From: Anabaena minutissima FACHB-250
Lineage (GTDB): Bacteria > Cyanobacteriota > Cyanobacteriia > Cyanobacteriales > Nostocaceae
DNA length: 64,000 nucleotides
Assembly: GCF_014697125.1 (NCBI RefSeq)
Contig: NZ_JACJRG010000004.1
Coordinates: 124,001-188,000 of the forward strand
Direction of reading: 5' to 3'
The translations under genes and the position numbers were made by a program. A model generated the notes under the pieces. The model did not search any database. It saw nothing but the letters and a program-made list of their open reading frames with translations, and was not told where the DNA came from. Positions 37,433 to 45,652 of the stretch are shown piece by piece (within the stretch, counting starts at the first letter, position 1; the number at the start of each line of letters is the position of its first letter).

Positions 37433-37506
37433 GAGTGATGATTCTCTTACTCATTACTCATTACTCATTATTCAGCACTCACAACTATATTTATGCGGGG
37501 GATTCT

Positions 37507-37881
37507 ATGCCTACTAAGCGGATTCTAATTATTGATGACGAAGAAACTATTCAAACTGTTGTCCAATTTGGTATCAAAATGGCGGCTGGATGGGAAGTTT
37601 TCACCGCGAGTTCTGGACTCGAAGGCATCCAGACTGCTCAAACTGAAAACCCTGATGTAATTTTATTGGATGTAATGATGCCAGATATGGATGGTATTGC
37701 TACCTTTAAAGAACTCCAGTCTCATTCTGAGACAGAACAAATTCCGGTCATTCTTTTAACTGCCAAAGCACAAACAGCAGAAAAGCGTCAGTTTAATGAT
37801 TTAGGGGTCAGTGGTGTAATTACCAAACCCTTTAACTCCCTGGATTTACCGGAGCAAATTACTAGAATTCTCCATTGGTAG
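37507..37881 (+). CDS. rcaF: RcaF-type single-domain response regulator
   Basis: 124 residues, one receiver domain only: acidic pocket DDEE at residues 10-13, phospho-acceptor Asp55 in ILLDVMMPDMDG, Thr in ILLTAKAQ and Lys in ITKPF. There is no output domain, so it should relay phosphate. The ATG at 37507 follows GCGGGGG; the frame is open further upstream but only through repeat sequence. RcaF of F. diplosiphon is also a lone ~124-residue receiver between the kinase RcaE and RcaC. It ends 8 bases before rcaC. Confidence 0.92.
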   Translation: MPTKRILIIDDEETIQTVVQFGIKMAAGWEVFTASSGLEGIQTAQTENPDVILLDVMMPDMDGIATFKELQSHSETEQIPVILLTAKAQTAEKRQFNDLGVSGVITKPFNSLDLPEQITRILHW

Positions 37882-37889
37882 CCGCATCA

Positions 37890-39851
37890 ATGAAAATCTT
37901 GCTTGTGGAAGATGATGACTTATTAATTAAAGTCCTGACTAGAAATCTGGCAACCCATCACTATGTTGTAGATACTGTCAAAGATGGGGAAATGGGATGG
38001 ACTTATGGTTCTACGTTTGAGTATGACCTAATTGTCTTGGATATCATGCTGCCAAAGTTAGATGGTATTAGTTTATGCAAGCGTTTTCGCACAGAGGGAT
38101 ACGTCACTCCCATTCTGTTACTCACAGCACAAGATACCATCACCGCCAAAGTGCAGGGATTGGATGCGGGCGCAGATGACTATATGGTTAAACCCTTCGA
38201 TCCCATAGAACTAATCGCTAGGGTTCGGGCATTGCTGAGGCGAGGAAGTGCTAATCCTTTTCCCTTGCTGAGTTGGGGAGATTTGCTACTCAACCCCAGC
38301 ACTTGTGAAGTCACCTATAATGGTTGCCCCCTGAACCTGACAACAATGGAATATGATTTACTGGAACTGCTGCTGCGGGACTGTCAACACGTATTTAGCA
38401 CTGAAGAACTTTTAGATAGATTATGGTCTTCGGAAGAATTTCCGTCTCAAGCAACGGTACGTTCCCATATCCGTCGGGTACGTCACAAGCTAGTAGCTGC
38501 GGGTGCGCCCCATGACTTTATCGCCACCATGCACGGACGGGGCTACTATCTAAAAGCACCAAGTACGGAAGAATCGACTGCCCTATCTAAAATACCCCAA
38601 GAGAAGAATTATAGGGATGCTTCTAGAATAATTGATACTTCCAGAGAAACCCAGAACAATTCCCCTCAACATCTTCCTCCAGCCGACTCCCAACAACAAT
38701 ACCTGGCCTTCCTCAACGAAACTTGGACAACAACTAAGCCCAAAAGCCTCGACCAAATGGCAGTTTTGTTACAAGCTGTCAGAGACTTGCAAACCGATCG
38801 CCTGCAACCCCAACAACAAGCACAGGCACAACAAGTCGCTCACAAACTAGCGGGTACTCTGGGAATCTTTGGGCTATCCAAAACAATGCACGTTGCCCGG
38901 CAATTGGAATATTGGTTGGGGGGTCGAGAGCCACTGCAACCGAAACACGCGCCGTTGATGAAAACACTAGTGACGGCTCTCCAGGAAGACATTGACCATA
39001 CCACACTGATCCAAATGTCTCAGATTCCCACTGGGCAATCACCCCTGTTACTTATCGTGAGTTCGGATACTGAGTTCAACCAGTCCCTAGTAAGTGTTGC
39101 GGCTAGTCGGGGAATTCGCATTGAGACTACTCCGGTGCTGGATGTGGCTACCACCTTGATGGCAACTGAATCTGTCTTGGGTGCTGTAGGTCAAGATCCC
39201 GATGTTATCCTGTTGCGTTTACCATCAATTTCACCTGATTCGGTACTGACTGATCAGTCTACCCCCCAGGGTAGTAACTTTTGGGCAATATTGCAGACAT
39301 TCTCACACCGTTATCCTGATTTGCCAATTGTGGTGATAGGCGATCGCGATGAATTAAGCGATCGCTTGGAGGTGATGCGGCAGGGTGGAAAACTTTTTCT
39401 GGTAGCACCGACTCCACCAGAGCGAGTGATTGATGCTGTAGTCAATCTTTTACGAGATCCAAAGATTCCCAAAAAGTTGATGATCCTGGATGATGATCAA
39501 GATTGGTTACGCACTCTGCCCACCCTGCTAAAACCTTGGGGATTTAAAGTAACAACCCTTGCCGACCCCAAAAAATTCTGGACGGTACTGCAAGCAGTGA
39601 CCCCCGATGCCCTAGTTTTAGATGTGAATATGCCACAGATCAATGGATTTGAACTCTGCCAGATTCTCCGCAGTGACCCTAATTGGCAGCGTTTGCCAGT
39701 ATTATTCCTCAGTGTGCTAACAGACTCCGCTAGCCAAAATCAAGCGTTTACCGTCGGTGCTGATGATTATCTGTGTAAGCCCGTCATGGGAGTTGAACTA
39801 GCCAACCGTATTCTGAGGCGGTTACAAAGAGTCAGAGCTTGGGCTAGTTGA
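37890..39851 (+). CDS. rcaC: RcaC-type response regulator: receiver - OmpR DNA-binding - HPt - receiver
   Basis: 653 residues from ATG 37890 (the frame is open to a TTG five codons upstream). Receiver 1: DDD 8-10, Asp51 in VLDIMLPKLDG. OmpR winged helix about 125-223 (MEYDLLELLL, VRSHIRRVRHKL, GRGYYL). HPt domain around His318 (QQVAHKLAGTLGIFGL). Receiver 2: Asp578 in LVLDVNMPQINGFE. F. diplosiphon RcaC has this same order with Asp51, His316 and Asp576 (from memory). RcaC binds L boxes to activate red-light genes. One exact and one near L box lie downstream in this window. Confidence 0.95.
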   Translation: MKILLVEDDDLLIKVLTRNLATHHYVVDTVKDGEMGWTYGSTFEYDLIVLDIMLPKLDGISLCKRFRTEGYVTPILLLTAQDTITAKVQGLDAGADDYMVKPFDPIELIARVRALLRRGSANPFPLLSWGDLLLNPSTCEVTYNGCPLNLTTMEYDLLELLLRDCQHVFSTEELLDRLWSSEEFPSQATVRSHIRRVRHKLVAAGAPHDFIATMHGRGYYLKAPSTEESTALSKIPQEKNYRDASRIIDTSRETQNNSPQHLPPADSQQQYLAFLNETWTTTKPKSLDQMAVLLQAVRDLQTDRLQPQQQAQAQQVAHKLAGTLGIFGLSKTMHVARQLEYWLGGREPLQPKHAPLMKTLVTALQEDIDHTTLIQMSQIPTGQSPLLLIVSSDTEFNQSLVSVAASRGIRIETTPVLDVATTLMATESVLGAVGQDPDVILLRLPSISPDSVLTDQSTPQGSNFWAILQTFSHRYPDLPIVVIGDRDELSDRLEVMRQGGKLFLVAPTPPERVIDAVVNLLRDPKIPKKLMILDDDQDWLRTLPTLLKPWGFKVTTLADPKKFWTVLQAVTPDALVLDVNMPQINGFELCQILRSDPNWQRLPVLFLSVLTDSASQNQAFTVGADDYLCKPVMGVELANRILRRLQRVRAWAS

Positions 39852-39862
39852 TTTATTAAAGG

Positions 39863-39897
39863 TTTGTAGTAAGGACTTCAGTCCTTATTTTAGGACT
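39863..39897. repeat. Dispersed palindromic repeat A, partial copy 4
   Basis: Only the first arm is present (GTTTGTAGTAAGGACTTCAG then TCCTTATTTTAGGACT). It lies just after the rcaC stop and may serve as a transcription end, with TTATTTTA after the stem. Confidence 0.75.
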
Positions 39898-40029
39898 CGG
39901 TCAAAATAACTTTATATTACTTAACATGGTTAGGTTTATTCCCACCGACTTACTTAAATTCAAAATTGAATAACTTCTACCCCACCCTACCCTTCTGTCA
40001 CCTGTCCCCTGTCCCCTGTCACCTTCCGA

Positions 40030-40047
40030 CTGCACACATTTTGCACG
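40030..40047 (+). promoter_or_regulatory. Near-consensus L box upstream of pcyA
   Basis: CTGCACA-CATT-TTGCACG has 12 of the 14 fixed positions of TTGCACA-N4-TTGCACA, with the 4-base spacer kept. The mismatches are the first and last fixed positions. It ends 47 bases before the pcyA ATG, and a possible -10 box TATACT is at 40076-40081, so an activator bound here would sit over the -35 region. Confidence 0.75.
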
Positions 40048-40094
40048 AACTATAGGTCAAGGTAAGTATTAATCATATACTCAAATAGAAGCGT

Positions 40095-40838
40095 ATGTTG
40101 AAGTCTATGGAAGCATCGTTAAGAAGCCGTCAGAATCCTCTAATCCACAGATTGGCGGATGCTATTGAAGAAATTTGGCAAAAGCACCTGGATCTATCCC
40201 CTTACTCAGTCCCAGAAGGTTTAGGCTATGTTGAAGGACACCTGGAAGGCGAACGGCTGATCATTGAAAATCATTGCTACCAAGCTCCGCAATTTCGCAA
40301 GCTGCATTTAGAATTGGCTCAGGTTGGGAGTGGATTAGATATTCTCCACTGTGTGATGTTCCCTAATCCTGAATATGCGATTCCTATCTTCGGCACAGAT
40401 TTGGTCGGTGGTCGAGGCGGATCAATTAGTGCAGCGATCGCGGATTTGTCTCCTATCAGTAGCGATCGCACTCTACCAGAACGCTACTATCAACAGTTGT
40501 CTGTTTTGTCTAATGTGCCGTTTTCTCAACCACGGACTTTACCACCTTGGGGTGATATTTTTTCCGAATTTTGTCTGTTTGTCCGTCCAGAAGGAACTGA
40601 AGAAGAAGATATGTTTCTCAACCGGGTGCGGGAATTTTTAACCATCCATTGTCAGATTGCTAGTACAGAAACACCCCTAACATCAAATCTTGACATTTCC
40701 AAGGTGTTAGCAGGACAACGAAATTATTGTACAAAGCAGCAACAAAATGATAAAACTCGGCGAGTGCTGGAGAAATCCTTTGGTACAGAGTGGGCGGATC
40801 GCTACATGACTACTATGCTCTTTGACTATGTAGCTTGA
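40095..40838 (+). CDS. pcyA: Phycocyanobilin:ferredoxin oxidoreductase PcyA
   Basis: Reduces biliverdin IXalpha by four electrons to phycocyanobilin, the bilin of phycocyanin and of green/red cyanobacteriochromes. 247 residues, typical. Key residues are in place: Glu73 (LHLELA), His85 (LDILHCVMFP) and Asp102 (IFGTDLVGG), matching Glu76, His88 and Asp105 of Synechocystis PcyA. An alternative ATG at residue 5 exists. It follows rcaC and has an L-box-like element in front. In F. diplosiphon pcyA is red-light induced, from memory. Confidence 0.97.
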   Translation: MLKSMEASLRSRQNPLIHRLADAIEEIWQKHLDLSPYSVPEGLGYVEGHLEGERLIIENHCYQAPQFRKLHLELAQVGSGLDILHCVMFPNPEYAIPIFGTDLVGGRGGSISAAIADLSPISSDRTLPERYYQQLSVLSNVPFSQPRTLPPWGDIFSEFCLFVRPEGTEEEDMFLNRVREFLTIHCQIASTETPLTSNLDISKVLAGQRNYCTKQQQNDKTRRVLEKSFGTEWADRYMTTMLFDYVA

Positions 40839-40984
40839 GATTATCTTCAATGAATTTGTGTGATACCAGGATAGCGATCGCCTACGGGACATCGTAGCTC
40901 ATCTCAATCCTGGTAATTTTGCTTAGTTAAATTAATTATTCTGCCTGCAAGCGATCGCATAAATAAAATAGTTGTATGTAAAAA

Positions 40985-41305
40985 ATGCTCGCAGAAATTA
41001 GGCGCAAAATAGCTGATGATCAATTTGAATTCTCTAAACACGCTGTTAACCAATCTATCCTGCGTGGTGTTCACGTGCAAGAAATTAAGGAGGCAATTAG
41101 CAATGGTCAAGTTATCGAAGACTATCCTGATGATAAATATAGCCCTAGCTGCTTAATTAGTGGATTAACCAAAGCAAACCGACCTCTTCACATTCATTGT
41201 AGCTATCCTTCTCGCCCATTAGTCAAAATCATTACTGTTTACGAGCCTAACTCTAACCTATGGATAAATGACTTTACTCAAAGGAGAAGCAACCATGAGC
41301 AGTAA
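40985..41305 (+). CDS. DUF4258 protein, likely toxin of a toxin-antitoxin pair
   Basis: 106 residues. FEFSKHAVNQSILRGVHVQE followed by EIKEAISNGQVIEDYPDDK is the DUF4258 pattern: a His/Arg-rich RelE-like fold seen in small toxin-like proteins. IVYE/ITVYEPNSNLWINDFT matches the C-terminal strand. Its 3' end overlaps the next gene's start by 11 bases, as is common in TA operons. The activity is not shown; RNase activity would be an inference from fold. Confidence 0.8.
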   Translation: MLAEIRRKIADDQFEFSKHAVNQSILRGVHVQEIKEAISNGQVIEDYPDDKYSPSCLISGLTKANRPLHIHCSYPSRPLVKIITVYEPNSNLWINDFTQRRSNHEQ

Positions 41306-41519
41306 CTCTAATGAAACACTAGTAGAACAAACAGTAACCTACACACTAGAGATGAATGGCAAATTTTACTTAATTGAAAATGTACCTGCACGGGTGAATC
41401 CAGAGACAGGAGAACAATTTTTTTCACCGTCTACGGTAGAACGATTACAGCAGATTATTTATAACCAACAAGAACCTATTCGCATTGTTGCAACGCCAGT
41501 GTATGACTTTGCTGCTTAG
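41295..41519 (+). CDS. Small partner protein, likely antitoxin (YgiT/MqsA-N-like)
   Basis: 74 residues from ATG 41295, with AAGGAGAAGCAACC giving a strong ribosome site. It reads VTYTLEMNGKFYLIENVPAR and ETGEQFFSPSTVERLQQIIY, the pattern of short YgiT-type antitoxins, but the CxxC zinc pair is missing, so a zinc-less form. It overlaps the DUF4258 gene. The pairing with a toxin-like gene is what suggests its role. Confidence 0.8.
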   Translation: MSSNSNETLVEQTVTYTLEMNGKFYLIENVPARVNPETGEQFFSPSTVERLQQIIYNQQEPIRIVATPVYDFAA

Positions 41520-41536
41520 GAACTGAGAATATACTA

Positions 41537-43603
41537 TTAACTAAATAAACTACCCCAAAAACCCTTTTTCTGATTCCTTATAATCTCTAAGTTTTCACGA
41601 AACAGAGAGTTAGTAGGTTCGAGATGAATAGCTATGTTTACTTCGGCGATCGCTGCTTCTAACTTCCCTTGACTGTACAGCGCATTCCCCAGGTTATTGT
41701 GAGCTTTTGCAGAGTTTGGGTCGAGGCGCAGGGCTGTTTGGTAGCTGGCGATCGCTGCTTCTAACTTCCCTTGCTTTTTCAGCGCAAGCCCCAGGTTATT
41801 GTGAGCTTTTGCCAAGTTTGGGTCGAGGCGCAGGGCTGTTTGGTAGCTGGCGATCGCTGCTTCTAACTTCCCTTGGTCGTACAGCGCAGACCCCAGGTTA
41901 TTATGAGCGATTGCCAAGTTTGGGTCGAGGCGCAGGGCTGTTTGGTAGCTGGCGATCGCTGCTTCTAGCTTCCCTTGGTCGTACAGTGCATCCCCCAAGC
42001 TATTGTGAGCGGTTGCAAAGTTTGGGTCAAGGCGCAGGGCTGTTTGGTAGCTGGCGATCGCTGCTTCTAACTTCCCTTGGTCGTACAGTGCAAGCCCCAG
42101 GTTATTGTGAGCGTTTGCTAAGTTTGGGTCAAGGCGCAGGGCTGTTTGGTAGCTGGCGATCGCTGCTTCTAACTTCCCTTGACTGTCCAGTGCAGCCCCC
42201 AGATTATTGTGAGCGTTTGCTAAGTTTGGGTCAAGGCGCAGGGCTGTTTGGTAGCTGGCGATCGCTGCTTCTAACTTCCCTTGACTGTACAGCGCATACC
42301 CCAGGTTATTGTGAGCGTTTGCATAGTTTGGGTCGAGGCGCAGGGCTGTTTGGTAGCTGGCGATCGCTGCTTCTAACTTCCCTTGACTGTCCAGTGCAGC
42401 ACCCAGATTATTGTGAGCGGTTGCATAGTTTGGGTCGAGGCGCAGGGCTGTTTGGTAGCTGGTGATCGCTGCTTCTAACTTCCCTTGATAATACAGCGCA
42501 TTCCCCAGGTTATTGTGAGCAAGTACAGAGTTTGGGTCAAGGCGGAGGGCTGCTTTGTACTTGAGGGCTGCTTCTTCAAACTTTTTATCATGGCCTAAAC
42601 GATCTGCTTCGTTAATCAGGCTTGTAACTTGATATTCGAGCTTTTCTAACTCTTGTGCTGTGACTTTCTCCTCAAGCAGAGTTACATCTTCATCCCTGAG
42701 TTTTAGCATCTGCTGATAATTCTTTAGTCCTTCACGACTGTGTTCGCTGAGTGGATACTCCCATTGAAGGACTTTGATTAGCTCTTGCTCATATTGTCGT
42801 AGCTTTTGCTGATAGTTCTTTAGTGACACATCCACGTCTTGAACACTGACAACCTTGAGATACAAATCTCCCCGTTGATTGGTTATCGGGTTAAGTTTAC
42901 CTTTACCTCGAATCCGTAGTTTCTTACCTGGAATAAAACCAGATGGAACAGTCACAGTAATTGAGCCATCATCAAGCGCAATCTTCTTTTCTGTACCGTA
43001 GGTCAATTCAGCGATGCTCAGAGGGAGTTCTAGGGTGAGATCGTTTTCAAATTGTTTGTCAGGTTGAGATGGAGCATTATCAGCTTCGGGTTTGAGAGCG
43101 AGCGGTTCTTGGTTTGCTGAACTTTCTTTGGGGGGCGAGTAAGTGGAGCTAGCAACTAATCGCGCCACCTCTTGGCGAATCCCCTTGACCACTTCTAAGA
43201 ATGCTTCATCTTGGTCAGTCCAGCCTTTGCTTTTTATCGGTTGGCGATTACTAGGCAGAGGTGACAATTTATTAATAGGCGGGTTGTCCCAATCTGCATG
43301 GCGCAGCAATACCGGAATCACACGAGCCTTACCTTTTGCGTCTTGTTCTAACGCCCGTGTAACTTCAACTGTCCAGTGATAGTCTGAAGCAATAAAATCT
43401 GGACTCACCAACAGCAAAATTAGCCCAGCCCGTTTGAGATATTTATTAATTTCAGCTTCAATTTCTTGCCCAGGGACGATTTTGCGGTTACTCCAGGTTG
43501 TAATAATCTTTTCTCGACGCAAAGACGCTAAATGAGTCTCTAACTTCTTCCATAGCTCCTCATCTTCTTGGTGATAAGAAATAAAAACTTCAATAGATTT
43601 CAT
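41537..43603 (-). CDS. TIR domain - DnaJ-C-like domain - TPR protein
   Basis: 688 residues from ATG 43603 (the frame is open to a TTG 22 codons upstream). Residues 1-150: a TIR domain (IEVFISYHQEDEELWKKL, GLILLLVSPDFIASDYH). About 185-265: a DnaJ C-terminal substrate-binding-like domain (LELPLSIAELTYGTEKKIAL, IRGKGKL, GDLYLKV). About 265-345: coiled coil. About 345-680: ten TPRs, eight almost identical (QGKLEAAIASYQTALRLDPN). TIR domains can cleave NAD+ or mediate binding. A role in defence or stress signalling is plausible but unproven. It interrupts the pcyA-cpc2 cassette in the opposite direction. Confidence 0.9.
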   Translation of the reverse strand: MKSIEVFISYHQEDEELWKKLETHLASLRREKIITTWSNRKIVPGQEIEAEINKYLKRAGLILLLVSPDFIASDYHWTVEVTRALEQDAKGKARVIPVLLRHADWDNPPINKLSPLPSNRQPIKSKGWTDQDEAFLEVVKGIRQEVARLVASSTYSPPKESSANQEPLALKPEADNAPSQPDKQFENDLTLELPLSIAELTYGTEKKIALDDGSITVTVPSGFIPGKKLRIRGKGKLNPITNQRGDLYLKVVSVQDVDVSLKNYQQKLRQYEQELIKVLQWEYPLSEHSREGLKNYQQMLKLRDEDVTLLEEKVTAQELEKLEYQVTSLINEADRLGHDKKFEEAALKYKAALRLDPNSVLAHNNLGNALYYQGKLEAAITSYQTALRLDPNYATAHNNLGAALDSQGKLEAAIASYQTALRLDPNYANAHNNLGYALYSQGKLEAAIASYQTALRLDPNLANAHNNLGAALDSQGKLEAAIASYQTALRLDPNLANAHNNLGLALYDQGKLEAAIASYQTALRLDPNFATAHNSLGDALYDQGKLEAAIASYQTALRLDPNLAIAHNNLGSALYDQGKLEAAIASYQTALRLDPNLAKAHNNLGLALKKQGKLEAAIASYQTALRLDPNSAKAHNNLGNALYSQGKLEAAIAEVNIAIHLEPTNSLFRENLEIIRNQKKGFWGSLFS
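41640..42560 (-). repeat. Tandem 102-bp DNA repeats encoding TPRs
   Basis: Nine or so 102-bp units, with about 60 bases unchanged between neighbours, each holding one HIP1-type site (GCGATCGC, or TGATCGC in one unit). Near-identity at silent positions indicates recent duplication or gene conversion. The array is coding, not CRISPR. Confidence 0.9.
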
Positions 43604-43715
43604 AGAGATATGGCAAAATGCTGGCTGGTTTAAAAGAAAACTACAAAAGCTTTGGCTCGATTTCCTCAAGCTAGCTCAATCCCACTCAAGCGGACTGAAT
43701 TTCTCATTTATTCCA

Positions 43716-43801
43716 CTTTAATTTTTCCCCCTTCCCTAGTAGGGAAGGGGGTTAGGGGGTTAGGTTTCACGTTAGCTTTTCCTCATAACGTGAAAAGTCA
43801 G
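43716..43801. repeat. Dispersed repeat B, copy 2
   Basis: CCCCCTTCCCTAGTAGGGAA, GGGGGTTAGGTTTCACGTTA, CCTCATAACGTGAAAAGTCA: a near copy of 30913-30994 with compensating changes in the stem (ACGT/ACGT here, CGCG/ATGT there only partly). Confidence 0.85.
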
Positions 43802-44456
43802 GACAAAGGGAGGTTGAGAAGAGAATTTTGCTAAAAATATATTAACAAATATTAAGGTTAATTTATATTAAGAAAACCTCACTTTCTTCAATAAACTGGG
43901 TAATCAGATTTTTTACACCAAATTGTTTCTAAATATTGCTAAAAGTAACAATAAGTTAAGTCTCAAGACAAAATCAAAATACAATAAATCCTTGCTATCA
44001 AAGGGTTGCCGCGTTTATTTAATATTTCTTAACTAATTCTCTGGAGACAAAATCAAAATTGCACAAATTTTGCACAAACTGATTGCTTTAATCAAACTTG
44101 TAGGTTCAAAAAACCAACTGCACTCTCTGCCCTTGATGGAGCGGATTCAGTTTCTGAGAAATTGATGATTAGCCATTTCATTAATTTGGGCTGGAGAGTA
44201 TTAGAAAAATGGTTGTTGTGGATATCAGCAGTATTGATTTATAGCTGTTCCTTAGTTAATCATAACTAGGTAAAAGTATAGCGGTTAAATTACCGTTGTG
44301 GTCAAGTGAGTGTAACTCGCTGGATATTTTTTGCCTGTTTACTGATGATAGCGGAACTATCTTTCAGTCAATAACTATAGTCATCCAAATCAACAACTTA
44401 GGCTTTGAACCGAATTTGAATCTACAGCATAGTAATAATTATTAGGAGATGCTGGA
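43802..44456 (+). other. Upstream region and leader of the cpc2 operon
   Basis: About 650 non-coding bases, AT-rich. It contains the exact L box (44059-44076). The 380 bases between the L box and cpcB2 imply a long untranslated leader, as known for phycobilisome operons. ATTAGGAGATGCTGGA before the cpcB2 ATG supplies the ribosome site. I do not mark a transcription start. Confidence 0.6.
44059..44076 (+). promoter_or_regulatory. L box (RcaC binding site) upstream of cpcB2
   Basis: TTGCACA-AATT-TTGCACA: an exact match to the 18-bp direct-repeat L box described upstream of the red-light-induced cpc2 operon of F. diplosiphon, including the 4-base spacer. With rcaC 4 kb upstream, this is the expected activation site. 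Confidence 0.93.
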
Positions 44457-44975
44457 ATGCTTGACGCTTTTACTAAAGTAGTTTCCCAGGCTGATACCAG
44501 AGGCACATACGTCAGCGATGCAGAAATCGATGCGCTGAAAGATATGGTATCTGCTGGTACAAAGCGGATGGATGTTGTGAACCGTATTACTGGCAATGCC
44601 TCTACAATCGTTGCTAATGCAGCACGCGGATTGTTTGCTGAACAACCCCAATTGATTGCACCAGGTGGTAATGCTTACACAAACCGCCGCATGGCTGCTT
44701 GCTTGCGCGATATGGAAATCATTTTGCGCTATGTTACCTACGCTGTATTTGCAGGTGATGCCAGCGTTTTAGACGATCGCTGCTTAAACGGTCTACGTGA
44801 AACATATCAAGCACTAGGTGTTCCCGGCCCTTCCGTAGCGACTGGCGTTAGCAAAATGAAAGAAGCTGCGATCGCGATCGCCAACGATCCTAGCGGTGTT
44901 ACCCGTGGTGATTGTAGCTCCTTAATGGCTGAATTAGGAAGCTACTTTGATCGCGCTGCTGCCGCAGTGAGCTAG
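44457..44975 (+). CDS. cpcB2: Phycocyanin beta subunit (inducible type)
   Basis: 172 residues. Bilin cysteines are Cys82 (AACLRD) and Cys153 (RGDCSS), and methylated-Asn site is Asn72 (GGNAYTNRR). This is phycocyanin, not phycoerythrocyanin: the sequence around [15 protein letters not shown] and the short C-terminal loop follow cpcB. The protein starts [13 protein letters not shown], slightly different from constitutive copies (MTFDVFTKVV...). First gene of a five-gene operon, 75 bases before cpcA2. It forms the hexamer with CpcA2 in phycobilisome rods. Confidence 0.96.
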   Translation: MLDAFTKVVSQADTRGTYVSDAEIDALKDMVSAGTKRMDVVNRITGNASTIVANAARGLFAEQPQLIAPGGNAYTNRRMAACLRDMEIILRYVTYAVFAGDASVLDDRCLNGLRETYQALGVPGPSVATGVSKMKEAAIAIANDPSGVTRGDCSSLMAELGSYFDRAAAAVS

Positions 44976-45050
44976 TAAACTGTTCACTACTTCATTACGT
45001 TCTCATTTTCTGCCACACAACTTTACATATTTGTTGAGAGAATTATCAGC

Positions 45051-45539
45051 ATGAAAACACCTTTAACCGAAGCAGTCGCTACCGCAGATTCACAAGGTCG
45101 GTTTCTCAGCTCCACAGAAATTCAAGTCGCATTTGGTCGCTTCCGTCAAGCTGCTGCTACCCTTGATGCTGCTAAAGCTTTAAGCTCTAAAGCTCAAAAT
45201 TTAGCTGATGGTGCAGCTAATGCAGTTTATCAAAAGTTTCCCTACACCACCCAAATGCAGGGTAACAACTTTGCTTCAACTCCCACAGGCAAAGCCAAGT
45301 GTGCGCGGGACATTGGTTATTACATTCGCATCATCACCTACTGTCTAATTGCAGGTGGTACAGGCCCTCTAGATGATTACTTAATTGGTGGTTTGACAGA
45401 AATCAACCGTACCTTTGATTTGTCTCCTAGCTGGTACGTTGAAGCTCTCAAGTACATCAAAGCAAATCATGGCTTGAGTGGCGATCCAGCTGTAGAAGCA
45501 AATTCCTACATTGACTATGCAATCAACGCCCTAAGCTAA
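45051..45539 (+). CDS. cpcA2: Phycocyanin alpha subunit (inducible type)
   Basis: 162 residues, the standard length. It begins [20 protein letters not shown], has bilin Cys84 ([12 protein letters not shown]) and ends with [11 protein letters not shown], as in CpcA. It binds one phycocyanobilin. The lyase genes cpcE/cpcF are not in this operon, so attachment depends on copies elsewhere. A hairpin follows the gene before the linkers. Confidence 0.97.
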   Translation: MKTPLTEAVATADSQGRFLSSTEIQVAFGRFRQAAATLDAAKALSSKAQNLADGAANAVYQKFPYTTQMQGNNFASTPTGKAKCARDIGYYIRIITYCLIAGGTGPLDDYLIGGLTEINRTFDLSPSWYVEALKYIKANHGLSGDPAVEANSYIDYAINALS

Positions 45540-45551
45540 GGGTTTGCTTTT

Positions 45552-45628
45552 GCCCAGAACAACTAAAGGCTGTGAATGCTAATTTTCTAGCATGGGCAGT
45601 TTTATGGGGTTCTGGGCTTGTTTTTTCC
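45552..45628 (+). terminator. Intercistronic hairpin with T-run between cpcA2 and the linker genes
   Basis: GCCCAGAAC (45552-45560) pairs with GTTCTGGGC (45609-45617), with an inner ATGCTA/TAGCAT hairpin and then TTGTTTTTTCC. This is a typical partial terminator, which would keep subunit mRNA in excess over linker mRNA. Confidence 0.75.
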
Positions 45629-45652
45629 TTGTAGAAATTAAGGTTATCAATC

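Noticed and set aside
37414..37506. N-terminal extension of RcaF
   Set aside because: The extra 31 codons translate heptamer repeats; the receiver domain begins at ATG 37507 with its own ribosome site.
41707..42465. Plus-strand 252-codon frame with repeated QSLGRGAGLFGSW units
   Set aside because: It is the antisense of the TPR repeat array; its regular repeats come from the coding strand and it has no ribosome site.
41640..42560. CRISPR-like array
   Set aside because: The units are 102 bp, contiguous and encode TPRs; there are no unique spacers.
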